This document shows positions 9,039 to 17,627 of a stretch of DNA of 61,666 nt, piece after piece (positions within the stretch are counted from its first letter, which is position 1; the number at the start of each line of letters is the position of its first letter). A program made the position numbers and the translations under genes. The stretch comes from Psychromonas sp. Urea-02u-13 (lineage in GTDB: Bacteria > Pseudomonadota > Gammaproteobacteria > Enterobacterales > Psychromonadaceae). Below the pieces are notes generated by a model that was not told the origin of the DNA, did not search any database, and worked only from the letters and a program-made list of their open reading frames with translations. The DNA lies in assembly GCF_002835995.1 (NCBI RefSeq), contig NZ_PJBZ01000045.1:1-61666 (forward strand). Direction: 5' to 3'.

Positions 9039-9075
9039 TTTTCATGTTTTCATGTTTTCATGTTTTCATGTTTTC
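9039..9075. repeat. Short tandem repeat, TTTTCATG x4
   Basis: Four perfect 8-bp copies followed by a partial TTTTC, in the intergenic region downstream of murR. Octamer arrays can change length by slippage; no gene start is obviously affected here. Confidence 0.9.
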
Positions 9076-9181
9076 TATGCAATGTCATTCAATAGGGCAC
9101 AAAGCTCCCTATAAAATTCGTTATTAACTACAAAAAACGACGCTATAAACAGCTTGTAATGCGCGAATTAGGTTAAAATTT

Positions 9182-9391
9182 TTATTCGTAATCTGCAGCG
9201 TAAGTTTCTTCATAACTATGCGAGTAGAACTCAAATAAATTGCCAAACGGGTATTCTAAGTAAACCATTTTTGCTTGTTTACTGTCGTCTTCTGGGCGGT
9301 AGCGCATAATGTCCATACGCGCTTTACCGCCATATTGCTCAGTACGTGCAATAGCCCTTTCACTGTTGTGACGCAGTAAAATTGGCCACAT
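9182..9391 (-). pseudogene. VOC/glyoxalase gene fragment (truncated paralogue of 13823-14308)
   Basis: The last ~60 residues (AIARTEQYGGKARMDIMRY, then YPFGNLFEFYSHSYEETYAADYE in part) match the C-terminal third of the intact VOC gene at 13823-14308, with a few substitutions; DNA similarity runs from about 9182 to 9365. The first nine codons before it are unrelated. A conserved Asp of the metal-site region is Tyr here (LEYPFGN instead of LEDPFGN). It lacks the first VOC half and cannot form the normal fold, so it is a relic of a duplication or insertion event. Confidence 0.85.
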
Positions 9392-9681
9392 AGTGGCTTA
9401 TAAAATACTCTTCGTTATTTCCCAAGTGAGTGGTCAGAGCCACTTATCCATTACACTAATGTAGATAGATAATTGCAGAGTGTTTATTCTAAATTTATAT
9501 AATTTAAAAACAAAAACACGCAAAAAAAACGGGCAATGAGCCATTTTTCGTGATGATTGAATTCACAAGCAACTCTGCTAATCTTAATCTAAATAATGCA
9601 ATATATTCGACTACTTTAACAACTCATATTCAAGGTTACTCGGCAAGGGTAACACTGAAAATGGGGAGGCTAAGAGCGATT

Positions 9682-11442
9682 ATGAAAAGTAATAATCTTT
9701 CACAAATTGATATCAGTAACGAAGAAATTGGCAGTCTCAATGGTTATATCAAACGTAAAAATACAGCCGTATTAACGGTCATGTTTACCGACATTAAGAA
9801 CTTTACCTTAGTGACCGAAGAGAAAGGCGAAAAGTACTCTCGTGAAATACGCGAGGCACACGATAAGTTGCTTACAAATATTATTCAAAAAAATAATGAT
9901 GGGTTGGTTATCAAATTTATAGGTGATGCTGTGATGGCTGTTTTTTCTGAACCTAGTTCAGCCGTTGAGCGCGCATTAGAAATTCAAAAAGCAATTACCG
10001 CGTTTAATAATAACCACCCGGAATATGAAGATTTATCTATTCGAATAGGTATGCATATGGGACAAGTTGCAGTAGACGATAACGTTCAGGCAGATGTTTT
10101 TGGTCGCCATGTTAATAGAGCATCTAGGATAGAAAGCCTTGCTGATGGTGGGCAAATTTATTTAAGTTATACGGTATTTGACAGCGCTAAAGGTTGGTTG
10201 AGTGAACACGAGAATATCCAATGGCAGCCACACGGGCGTTATTTAGTTAAAGGAATCAAAGAGCCCATCGAAGTTTACGAAGTGCTTAATAACAGTCACG
10301 CTAAACCTAGAGCGCCACTGAACGGAAAGAAGCAGACAAATTTCCCCAAAGGTCTCATTTCTGTAGGGCTAGTTGTAGCCGGTTTTATATTCGCCTTTTC
10401 TTTGTCAAACTATACAAAAATCGAAAGCGGGTCTGCCAGTCTCTCCTCTGATATAGGCGCTAGCAACTATGCTAACAATGCTGACACAGCAGGCGAGCAG
10501 ACTAATCCAGTGATTCTTAACGGTGTTAGTATCGACTCTTGGATGTATCAAATCCAGGGGCTAGATGAAAATGCTAAAATCGACTCCTTGGCTGTCACCG
10601 ATTACGACATGCTTGTGGTTGAACCCGGCAACGATTTTATTGATTTTTCCTACGATACCGATTATCTGGTAAAACGGCTTGAACGTAAATTAAATGGAGA
10701 TGATCGTATTCTTTTAGCCTATGCAGATATTGGGCAGGCCTCAGATTACCGTAGTTATTGGCAGTCCGACTGGATAGCGCCCACTAAAAACAAGCGAGGC
10801 TCTCCTAGTTTCTTGATCACGACTGACCCTGATGGATGGGTTGGTAACTATCCAGTAGCCTACTGGCAGAGCGAATGGAAAGAAATTTGGTTAAAACCAG
10901 ACGGAATAGTGGCCAAGTTAGCCAAAGCAGGATTTCATGGCATTTATTTAGACTGGGTCGAAGCCTATGACGATGATGCTGTTCGCGATGTTGCACTGCT
11001 TCAAGGTGTGAGCCCTGAAAATGAAATGATGTTATTTATCGAACAAATCGGTGCAGCAGGCAGAGCCATTCGTCCCGATTTTATTGTTATTGCTCAAAAT
11101 GCCCCTTACCTCATCAATCACAATCCGGCACGTTATGTGGCGATGATAGATGGTATTGCCACCGAAGATACTTGGTTTTTTGGAGAAGGTGATGCTGAAT
11201 GGGATGATGCCAATGCCGGTGATCTTACCGGTGGAGAAAGGCACTATGAAGAATACTCTACAACAAACAGGATTAGTCAGAATCAAATTTATCTTAGTTT
11301 AGGTGTGCCAGTCTTTACCGTTGATTATTGCATATCAGAGAAGAATGCTAACCTGACTTACAGCAACTCTCGTCGAGCAGGTTTTATCCCATTGGTTACC
11401 CGTGTGTCTCTTTCTGAGCTAAGTGAAACACCACCCAATTAG
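9682..11442 (+). CDS. Transmembrane class III nucleotide cyclase fused to a GH114-like (TM1410/MJ1477) glycosidase domain
   Basis: 586 residues from the ATG at 9682; the frame is open further up to 9550, so the start is uncertain. Residues ~30-200 form a class III cyclase: metal Asp D37 (MFTDIKNFT) and D82 (KFIGDAVMAVF), transition-state N145 and R149 (VNRASRIES). K78 and D138 fit the Lys/Asp pair for ATP, predicting cAMP as product. A single membrane segment lies at ~224-242 after a basic stretch, placing the cyclase inside and the rest in the periplasm. The C-terminal ~300 residues resemble the TM1410/MJ1477 family (GH114, endo-alpha-1,4-polygalactosaminidase-like): GIYLDWVEAYDD near 420-431, AQNAPYL and TEDTWFFGEGD. 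I know of no described protein with this order. Confidence 0.8.
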   Translation: MKSNNLSQIDISNEEIGSLNGYIKRKNTAVLTVMFTDIKNFTLVTEEKGEKYSREIREAHDKLLTNIIQKNNDGLVIKFIGDAVMAVFSEPSSAVERALEIQKAITAFNNNHPEYEDLSIRIGMHMGQVAVDDNVQADVFGRHVNRASRIESLADGGQIYLSYTVFDSAKGWLSEHENIQWQPHGRYLVKGIKEPIEVYEVLNNSHAKPRAPLNGKKQTNFPKGLISVGLVVAGFIFAFSLSNYTKIESGSASLSSDIGASNYANNADTAGEQTNPVILNGVSIDSWMYQIQGLDENAKIDSLAVTDYDMLVVEPGNDFIDFSYDTDYLVKRLERKLNGDDRILLAYADIGQASDYRSYWQSDWIAPTKNKRGSPSFLITTDPDGWVGNYPVAYWQSEWKEIWLKPDGIVAKLAKAGFHGIYLDWVEAYDDDAVRDVALLQGVSPENEMMLFIEQIGAAGRAIRPDFIVIAQNAPYLINHNPARYVAMIDGIATEDTWFFGEGDAEWDDANAGDLTGGERHYEEYSTTNRISQNQIYLSLGVPVFTVDYCISEKNANLTYSNSRRAGFIPLVTRVSLSELSETPPN

Positions 11443-11599
11443 AACGGCAAAGGATAATACGCAAGGGCAGAAAACAGCAAGCTGGCAAGTCGCTTTAGCT
11501 TTATTCATACCATTAAAAGTCTTATCTGAGCCTCGCGCATATTATCAAGTTTATATCGATCGTTTAATTGCCAAGCAGGGCGGTGATTTTTACTCATAG
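11443..11599 (+). pseudogene. Short coding remnant, origin not recognised
   Basis: A frame open through ~50 codons to a TAG at 11597 reads ...SWQVALALFIPLKVLSEPR and AYYQVYIDRLIAKQGGDFYS. It has no start of its own and overlaps no other gene. It looks protein-like but no family was recognised; it may also be chance. Confidence 0.25.
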
Positions 11600-11728
11600 T
11601 CAAAAATAGATTCGATAAATCATCTCAATAAAAAGCCTTCCTGATGTTTACACCTACCATCAACTTTGTTTATTGCCTGCCTATTTATCAAAACTGAACT
11701 ATTCTAAAAACGTAAAATGGGAGTAATT

Positions 11729-13735
11729 ATGAAGTTAACTAATGATAAGCATTTACTTCAGAAACTAGTGATCGGACATGGCCCTGCTTTTTCAAACACC
11801 GGCATGCAAAAAGAGTTAAACGAGCAACAGCTGCGTTGCGTCGAGGTAAATAGTGCGCAGGAGATACTCAAATTATCACCTGCTTTACTTATATTAGATC
11901 AGCAATTACTCGAAGCGTTAACCATACCCACCGTTGAACAGTGGCGCAGTAAGCAGTTTTTAATGGTTATTGCTGAGCAGCACCTCGAAGTGGAGGCCGA
12001 TCTTTATGTACCAACGGGGTTCAATAAAAGGATCACGCTTAAACATATCGAGTCCGCTCTATTAATATATATCCAACAGTTACAGCATCAAGAGTTAAGG
12101 CAACAATTTAGTAACAAGTCTAATAGTTTAACCAGGCTCACTGAGATAGGCATTGCGCTTTCTGCTGAAAAGAACCTAACCGCTTTATTAAATAGGATTT
12201 TAGATGAAGGCAGAAAGTTAGCCTGTTGTGATGCAGCATCTTTATTTCTGCTTGATAATGAAGATAAAAAAAACAGTCATCTGATTCTTAAGCTGACACA
12301 AAATGCTTCTATTGAGTTTGATTTTGAGGAGCAGTGTTTTGCTCTGAGTGACAGCAGTATTTCAGGATATGTTGCAACCCATGGCAACGAACTGAATATT
12401 GAAGATGTTTACCAGATGCAAGACAGTCCCTATCAATTTAACCCTATTTTTGACCATGCAACAGGTTATCGCTGCCAATCTTTATTAGCCCTGCCAATAT
12501 GTAACCATTTAGGAAATATTATTGGTGTATTACAGTTTATTAACCATACCAAACAAGCAGGAGTCTGCTTAAACTCTCATTCGGTGACCAAAGAAAATGT
12601 TATCCCCTTTGAACAATCGATTTGCCCATTATTACGTGCGTTAGCTAGCCAATCTGCGATTGCTATTGAAAATAGGCGTTTGATTGAAAGCATTCATCGC
12701 CTCTTTGAAGGTTTTGTACAAGCCTCTGTAACTGCGATTGAACAACGTGACCCTACCACCAGTGGTCACTCATTTCGTGTTGCAGACCTTTCTATTGCGT
12801 TGGCAAACTGCTTGCCAAATTCAGGGCTTACACAATACCAACAACAGCTACTCAGCAAAAAAGATCTACGCCAGCTAAAATATGCTGCACTATTGCATGA
12901 TTTTGGAAAAGTAGGGGTTAAAGAGTCCGTTTTAACCAAAGCTAAAAAGCTGACAGAGCATCAATTAGATATTATTAAATATCGTATTCGCTTAACGCAA
13001 CAAACCCTACTTCGTCAGCGCGCAGAAGTTGAGCTTAAGCTATTTAATGAAACTGAGAATTTAAACCCGCAATTAATGCTTAAACAGCAACAGAGTATCC
13101 AACAACAAATCGCGCAATTAGAACAGTTTTGGTTAGATATTTTACAAGCTAATGAACCCACTATTCTGGTTGAATCTATTTCTGAAAACTTACAACAGAT
13201 TCATGCTTATCAAGCCGTTAATGACAGCGGGATATTGACCCCTTTAATCAATAAACAGGAGTTACTCGCTTTATCAATTCCTAAGGGCAGTTTGACAGGA
13301 GAAGAGATGGATGAGATCCGCTCTCACGTGATTCATACTGAAACATTTTTAAGACAGATCCCCTGGACACATGAGCTACAAGATATTCCAAATATTGCCG
13401 GTGCGCATCATGAAAAAAAAGATGGCAGTGGTTACCCAAGAGGGTTAACCGGTCAGCAGATTCCGCTTGCTTCACAAATTATGACAGTGTGTGATATTTA
13501 TGATGCACTCACCGCTTCTGATAGGCCCTATAAAAACGCGCTACCTAATGAAATTGCCTTTAAAATATTAAACAATGAGGCTGAAAAAGAGCAGTTAAAT
13601 GGGGACTTAGTGAAACTGTTCATCGATTCAAAAGCCTATTTAGTGATAAAAGATAAACAGTATAAAAAAGACGGTAATGAGTGTGGTAATTTCCACCATC
13701 ATGTTTGTGATTTTGACTTGCTTGACGAGAACTAA
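11729..13735 (+). CDS. GAF and HD-GYP domain protein, putative cyclic-di-GMP phosphodiesterase
   Basis: 668 residues from the ATG at 11729, chosen because GGGAG sits five bases upstream and overlaps the alternative ATG at 11717. The first ~110 residues look like a degenerate receiver-like region, a GAF domain follows at ~130-315, then an HD-GYP domain: H in TSGHSFRVADL, HD in LLHDFGKVGV (~390), and HHEKKDGSGYPRGLTG (~560). HD-GYP proteins hydrolyse c-di-GMP to pGpG or GMP. The HD and GYP motifs are ~170 residues apart, far more than the usual ~60, because of a glutamine-rich helical insertion. It is soluble, and follows the cyclase-GH114 gene by ~290 bp on the same strand. Confidence 0.88.
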   Translation: MKLTNDKHLLQKLVIGHGPAFSNTGMQKELNEQQLRCVEVNSAQEILKLSPALLILDQQLLEALTIPTVEQWRSKQFLMVIAEQHLEVEADLYVPTGFNKRITLKHIESALLIYIQQLQHQELRQQFSNKSNSLTRLTEIGIALSAEKNLTALLNRILDEGRKLACCDAASLFLLDNEDKKNSHLILKLTQNASIEFDFEEQCFALSDSSISGYVATHGNELNIEDVYQMQDSPYQFNPIFDHATGYRCQSLLALPICNHLGNIIGVLQFINHTKQAGVCLNSHSVTKENVIPFEQSICPLLRALASQSAIAIENRRLIESIHRLFEGFVQASVTAIEQRDPTTSGHSFRVADLSIALANCLPNSGLTQYQQQLLSKKDLRQLKYAALLHDFGKVGVKESVLTKAKKLTEHQLDIIKYRIRLTQQTLLRQRAEVELKLFNETENLNPQLMLKQQQSIQQQIAQLEQFWLDILQANEPTILVESISENLQQIHAYQAVNDSGILTPLINKQELLALSIPKGSLTGEEMDEIRSHVIHTETFLRQIPWTHELQDIPNIAGAHHEKKDGSGYPRGLTGQQIPLASQIMTVCDIYDALTASDRPYKNALPNEIAFKILNNEAEKEQLNGDLVKLFIDSKAYLVIKDKQYKKDGNECGNFHHHVCDFDLLDEN

Positions 13736-13822
13736 ATATGTACTCAGGCAAGCAAATACGTTTTATAAAAAACAGCGCGCTATCTTGGCTCTGTTTCTCA
13801 TTTTTTTGTTACATTTAAATGG

Positions 13823-14308
13823 TTACTCGTAATCAGTTGCGTAAGTTTCTTCATAGCTATGTGAGTAGAACTCAAATAAATTGCCAAACGGGTCTTCTAA
13901 GTAGACCATTTTTGCTTGTTTACTGTCGTCTTCTGGGTGGTAGCGCATAATGTCCATACGCACTTTACCGCCATATTGTTCAGTACGTGCAATCGCCCCT
14001 TCAAAGTCATCTGTCTGAAGACAGAAGTGGAAGATGCCCAATCGAGAGAAATCAACTTCGTGACGTTCTTGGCGCTCTTTCATTTCAAATAGCTCAATAC
14101 CAATACCGTCAGTTGTCACTAAGTGCGCAATGTTAAAGCCTTTAAAACCTTCACCAAAAACAGCGACACACATTCTACCAATCGCTGTTTCACGCTCTTC
14201 TTGTACCTTAGTGTTGTTCATTACAATTTTTAAACCCAGTGCTTTAGTATAAAACTCAACGGCTTTATCCATATCACCCACCATTAGACCTACGTGATTC
14301 ATTTTCAT
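13823..14308 (-). CDS. VOC (glyoxalase/dioxygenase superfamily) protein
   Basis: 161 residues with two beta-alpha-beta-beta-beta halves. Candidate metal ligands are H5 (MNHVGLMV), E in IELFEM, H in IFHFCLQTDD and E in GNLFEFYSH. The substrate is unknown; VOC proteins include lyases, dioxygenases and resistance proteins. The start at 14308 is preceded by TTGGAG. It lies alone and has a truncated copy of its last third 4.6 kb upstream. Confidence 0.85.
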   Translation of the reverse strand: MKMNHVGLMVGDMDKAVEFYTKALGLKIVMNNTKVQEERETAIGRMCVAVFGEGFKGFNIAHLVTTDGIGIELFEMKERQERHEVDFSRLGIFHFCLQTDDFEGAIARTEQYGGKVRMDIMRYHPEDDSKQAKMVYLEDPFGNLFEFYSHSYEETYATDYE

Positions 14309-14768
14309 AATTTACTCCAAATAATGCGATTGATTAATGTGTATCTCGTTTCGATGAGGTGATACTACGGCGGATGCGATTAAATATAAAATTATCAAAT
14401 GTTATAAAGTTCATAATTAATGGTTATGGTTTGGGGCGTATATAACAAACAGGTATTTTCTATCAATGATCGAAAATTAATCACAGCTAGGCGTTTTAGA
14501 AAATAACAATATAACTATGCCAATCCAATTTAAATTAAACTAAGTATAATCAGTGTTCTCCTATGATATGTCACAGGATCTTCTTTTTAAGGAATGGTAA
14601 TGGCTGGGTGGTGTGCAGAGTGAGGCTGCGCAATCATGCCAGTCTGTGTAAAAAGCACAGTGTAAAATAAGGTGAGCAGTTATAAGCTTGCCATTGATTA
14701 TCCTTTGTTGCTGGTGGTACGGGGTTCCCGAATACAAACTAGCCGCAATTAAATAAAATCGTGATATC
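14309..14768. other. Intergenic stretch, no gene seen
   Basis: AT-rich promoter side of the VOC gene followed by sequence with no long frame or hairpin that I can support. It ends at the left tip of a miniature element. Confidence 0.4.
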
Positions 14769-15109
14769 TATACCCATGCTACTTCAAGATGCAAAGTCAG
14801 CAAGGAAAATTGTGCCGAGATACCAGGCATAAAATTGAAGCCTAGTCATTCTAAGTCGATATTTTATAACGACGTAGATGGGTGCAAGTTACCTTGCCCT
14901 ACGGGGCGCAAGCTCGCTTCTTATTCAACCATGGCAGCCCAGTGTTACAACAATCGAAAAGTGAATAACAATAAAGGATTAAAGTCTTTTTTTAATCCTA
15001 CCGTTAGAAGGTTCACGTAGTTAACCGTTCGATAGGTTACCTCATGTTGTGCCTTGCTCTGGTTATCGAGCTTGTGCCTGACAAAGCATTTTGAGGTGGC
15101 ATGGGTATA
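14769..15109. mobile_element. MITE-like element, copy 1 (341 bp)
   Basis: Starts TATACCCATGCTACTTCAAG and ends with the inverted form (GGTGGCATGGGTATA), so the imperfect terminal inverted repeats are about 25 bp. The inside shares blocks with the element at 17365-17624 when that one is reversed: TAGTCATTCTAA, TTACCT, GCCCTACGGG and CAATCGAAAAG/GATTCGAAAAG. It carries no transposase; a 61-codon frame in it is incidental. It lies just upstream of the lipoprotein gene at 15178. Confidence 0.75.
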
Positions 15110-15177
15110 CTACGTAAACGTATCGGTGTGAATTGCATCAGATAACATTTTTAAAAACCTATGTTCGAGGAAAAACT

Positions 15178-15990
15178 ATGTTGAATTGGAAAAGTATTTC
15201 ATTATTAGCTGCTATATTAGCATTAGCGGGTTGTACACAACCAAGCCAATCAGAGGCTGACGCACAACAAGCACAAGTAAGCAGTGAGCAAGCAAGCGTT
15301 AATGGCGAAGTTTGGTACCGTGAGCGTATCGCACTGCCTGATCATGCAAAACTAATCATCACGTTAGAAGATGTTGCGCGTCAAGACGTCGCTACAGATG
15401 TGATTGCAACTGAGATGTTAGTATTAGACAAACAACAACCTTGGGCATTTAACCTCAATTACGATGCTGCTAAAATAACTGAAAAAGGGCGTTACGTATT
15501 ACGTGCGCGCATTGAAGTAGATGGTCAACTGAAGTTTATCAATACAACCAGCATTCCTGCGTTTAATAACAGCGACAAAGCGGTACGTATTATGGTTTCA
15601 TCTGTTGCTCAAAAATCAGCGCCAGTCGCAACGGCTGCATTAGAAAATACCTACTGGAAATTAGACACATTAAACGGTAAAACGATTAAAACAGCAGCAA
15701 AACAAAAAGAAATTAACTTTGTTTTACATGCTCAAGAATCTAAAGTGGTTGGTTTTTCTGGCTGCAATAAGTTCTTTGGTCAATACACTGTTGATGCAAA
15801 AAACAATGCGTTTACATTCTCTCCATTGATGTCTACAAAAATGGCCTGTATCAACCAAGATTTTAATGAACATGATTTCTTAAGTGCATTATCTAAAACA
15901 ACGAAATACAAAGTGAATGGACAAAAGTTAAACTTCTTTACCGCTGAAGGTAAAGTATTAGTGTCTTTCTCAGCTGTGTACCTTTATTAA
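15178..15990 (+). CDS. Lipoprotein with YbaY-type domain and C-terminal META (HslJ-like) domain
   Basis: 270 residues. A signal peptide with lipobox LAGC near residue 20 makes it a lipoprotein; the start at 15178 (MLNWKSI) follows GAGGAAAA. Residues ~40-145 match the YbaY/YscW-like lipoprotein domain (VWYRERIALPDHAKL, PWAFNLNYD). From ~155 to the end it is a META domain (NTYWKLDTLNG, GFSGCNKFFGQY, STKMACI), as in the heat-shock lipoprotein HslJ. Both domains are envelope-located and of unclear biochemical role. A strong terminator follows. Confidence 0.85.
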   Translation: MLNWKSISLLAAILALAGCTQPSQSEADAQQAQVSSEQASVNGEVWYRERIALPDHAKLIITLEDVARQDVATDVIATEMLVLDKQQPWAFNLNYDAAKITEKGRYVLRARIEVDGQLKFINTTSIPAFNNSDKAVRIMVSSVAQKSAPVATAALENTYWKLDTLNGKTIKTAAKQKEINFVLHAQESKVVGFSGCNKFFGQYTVDAKNNAFTFSPLMSTKMACINQDFNEHDFLSALSKTTKYKVNGQKLNFFTAEGKVLVSFSAVYLY

Positions 15991-16040
15991 TAAATAATGA
16001 CTGCTTACCTTAGCGGGGGAGGTAGTTTGTTTTATAAAAA

Positions 16041-16076
16041 GGCAGAATGAAGCAAGCACTTCATTCTGCCTTTTTT
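16041..16076 (+). terminator. Rho-independent terminator after the META lipoprotein gene
   Basis: GGCAGAATGAAG pairs perfectly with CTTCATTCTGCC over a six-base loop and is followed by TTTTTT. Confidence 0.9.
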
Positions 16077-16183
16077 GTATGTATAACAAAGCGCCTGAGA
16101 AGAGATACTAATGATTAAAAACCCCAAATTAAATACCAGACCCTCCGATTTTCGAACCACTACTTAACAGAATGATAAAATAA

Positions 16184-16417
16184 TCAAACGTCATCAGCGA
16201 TGGTGTTTTTAATGTTTTCTTCAAATTCAAGTAGATCGCCAGGCTGACATTGAAGCACCTCACACAGCTTATCTAGTGTCGAGAATCGAACCGCTTTTGC
16301 TTTACTATTTTTTAATATAGATAAATTTGCTTCGGTAATCCCGACTTCTTGTGCCAGCTGTTTTAAGCGCATTTTACGCTTAGCCATCATGACATCTAAG
16401 TTAATACAAATGGTCAT
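16184..16417 (-). CDS. XRE-family regulator (YozG-like), partner of DUF2975 protein
   Basis: 77 residues from the ATG at 16417, with AAGGA six bases upstream. The sequence is a compact HTH: INLDVMMAKRKMRLKQLA, EVGITEANLSILKNSKAKAV, RFSTLDKLCEVLQCQPGDLL. This matches the YozG-like regulators nearly always found next to DUF2975 membrane genes, as here, where the DUF2975 gene ends nine bases upstream and its stop is part of this gene's ribosome site. The target is unknown; autoregulation is likely. Confidence 0.9.
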   Translation of the reverse strand: MTICINLDVMMAKRKMRLKQLAQEVGITEANLSILKNSKAKAVRFSTLDKLCEVLQCQPGDLLEFEENIKNTIADDV

Positions 16418-16426
16418 CACGAATCC

Positions 16427-16978
16427 TTAAATTGTGTGGTTATTTTCGTCAGCCAGTATAAAACCTTCTTTCATTACCCAAGAGATAATTAAAATGATAA
16501 ATCCAAGCATGATGGTTAACAAATCCATTCCTTCAAAACTGATACTCAAAATGCGTTCACCAGGCGGGTTATTAAAAGACAAAATGACAGACAGAATCGC
16601 GCCATATATAACTGAAGCACCTACCCAATAAAATAAGCAATACCCTAGTTTTTGATAGCTCATTGTATTGTTCATAGAAAAAATTTCGTTTCGTTCGTAG
16701 TTTCGAAACAGATGAATAAGGACCTGCAAAGCGTACATAATAATAGCGCATAAGAATAAACTGCTGATAGTTGCAATTACACGTGTTGTTACCGTAAGGG
16801 GTAACTGCGTGTAACTGCTAATGTCGTAGCTACTTTGAAGGATGCCTAGCGTGGTCAGAAAATCAAATTGAGTGTCAACGGTTAACCAGTAATAACAAAC
16901 AGAGAGTGGTGTAAGCACCAATAAAACTTGAAAAAGTATCCGTGCACGACGGCTTTGCTTTTGAATATTAGACATCAT
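16427..16978 (-). CDS. DUF2975 family membrane protein
   Basis: 183 residues with four hydrophobic segments (about 15-33, 70-92, 113-138, 152-172), consistent with the DUF2975 four-helix membrane family. GAGGT precedes a double ATG at 16978/16975; the second has better spacing. It is the first gene of a two-gene operon with the XRE regulator. In other genomes such pairs affect membrane or differentiation state, but no function can be assigned here. Confidence 0.85.
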   Translation of the reverse strand: MMSNIQKQSRRARILFQVLLVLTPLSVCYYWLTVDTQFDFLTTLGILQSSYDISSYTQLPLTVTTRVIATISSLFLCAIIMYALQVLIHLFRNYERNEIFSMNNTMSYQKLGYCLFYWVGASVIYGAILSVILSFNNPPGERILSISFEGMDLLTIMLGFIILIISWVMKEGFILADENNHTI

Positions 16979-17287
16979 TGTTACCTCATTGAGTGGATTG
17001 AGGGGGCATGTTAAATCAAGGGCTTCTATAAAACAACCAAAATATATCGATAAACGATGTTATTTTGTTGTTGGGCGATTTTTTAGATCGCCTTTGAAGT
17101 GTCGTTTTTATCTTTTTAGGTTGGCTATTGAGGCATTATGACTCAATGACTAGCCTGCTAATCCGATTGTGTTTTTCGCTGTATGCAAGGTGATTTCTGG
17201 TGTAATGGTGTAATAATGATAAAGCGTCAGAACAGTGTGATTATTGTTTGTTTGGAAAAGGGCGAGGGTATATCAGAAATAAAAAAA
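16979..17287. other. Intergenic stretch, no gene seen
   Basis: Promoter side of the DUF2975 operon. It contains one short hairpin, GGCGAT (17074-17079) with ATCGCC (17087-17092), and otherwise AT-rich sequence. Confidence 0.4.
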
Positions 17288-17321
17288 GGCGGTAGCACAG
17301 AGTTTGTGTCTACAGCCTTTT
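17288..17321 (-). terminator. Hairpin, probable terminator of the HBM chemoreceptor gene
   Basis: GGCGGTAGCACAG pairs imperfectly with TGTGTCTACAGCC, flanked by A7 on the left and TTTT on the right. On the reverse strand it ends in TTTTTTT. A miniature element now lies between it and the chemoreceptor stop at 17628. Confidence 0.65.
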
Positions 17322-17364
17322 GAGTCGTTTTAACTAGCCAAATAGATCAGCTATTTATTGTGGT

Positions 17365-17624
17365 TATACCCAAACTACTTGAAGATTCAGAGGCTCGCTC
17401 GGATGTCAGATTAAGGCGCGACATGAAGAGAAGGGTTATTCCCTTTTCGAATCTTGTAACGCAGAGCTGGCTTTCGAGTGAACCTCCCGTAGGGCCAGGT
17501 GAGAGGTAACCCTCTTCAGTGTTATGAAGCATTGATTTAGAATGACTAAACCTTCAACTTCATGCCTTGAATATGGCCACCTCTCAACTGGCTGATTCCT
17601 GCATCTTCAAGTAGCTTGGGTATA
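17365..17624. mobile_element. MITE-like element, copy 2 (260 bp, opposite orientation)
   Basis: Starts TATACCCAAACTACTTGAAG and ends CTTCAAGTAGCTTGGGTATA, giving terminal inverted repeats of ~22 bp with few mismatches. Reversed, its interior matches copy 1 in several blocks (TAGTCATTCTAA, CCCTACGGG). It ends three bases from the chemoreceptor stop codon at 17628. No transposase is encoded. Confidence 0.8.
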
Positions 17625-17627
17625 GTA

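Noticed and set aside
14835..15020. 61-codon frame inside miniature element 1
   Set aside because: It lies wholly in the element, has no family resemblance and is not kept in element 2.
17347..17532. 61-codon reverse frame inside miniature element 2
   Set aside because: Same reason as for element 1: incidental frame in repeat DNA.
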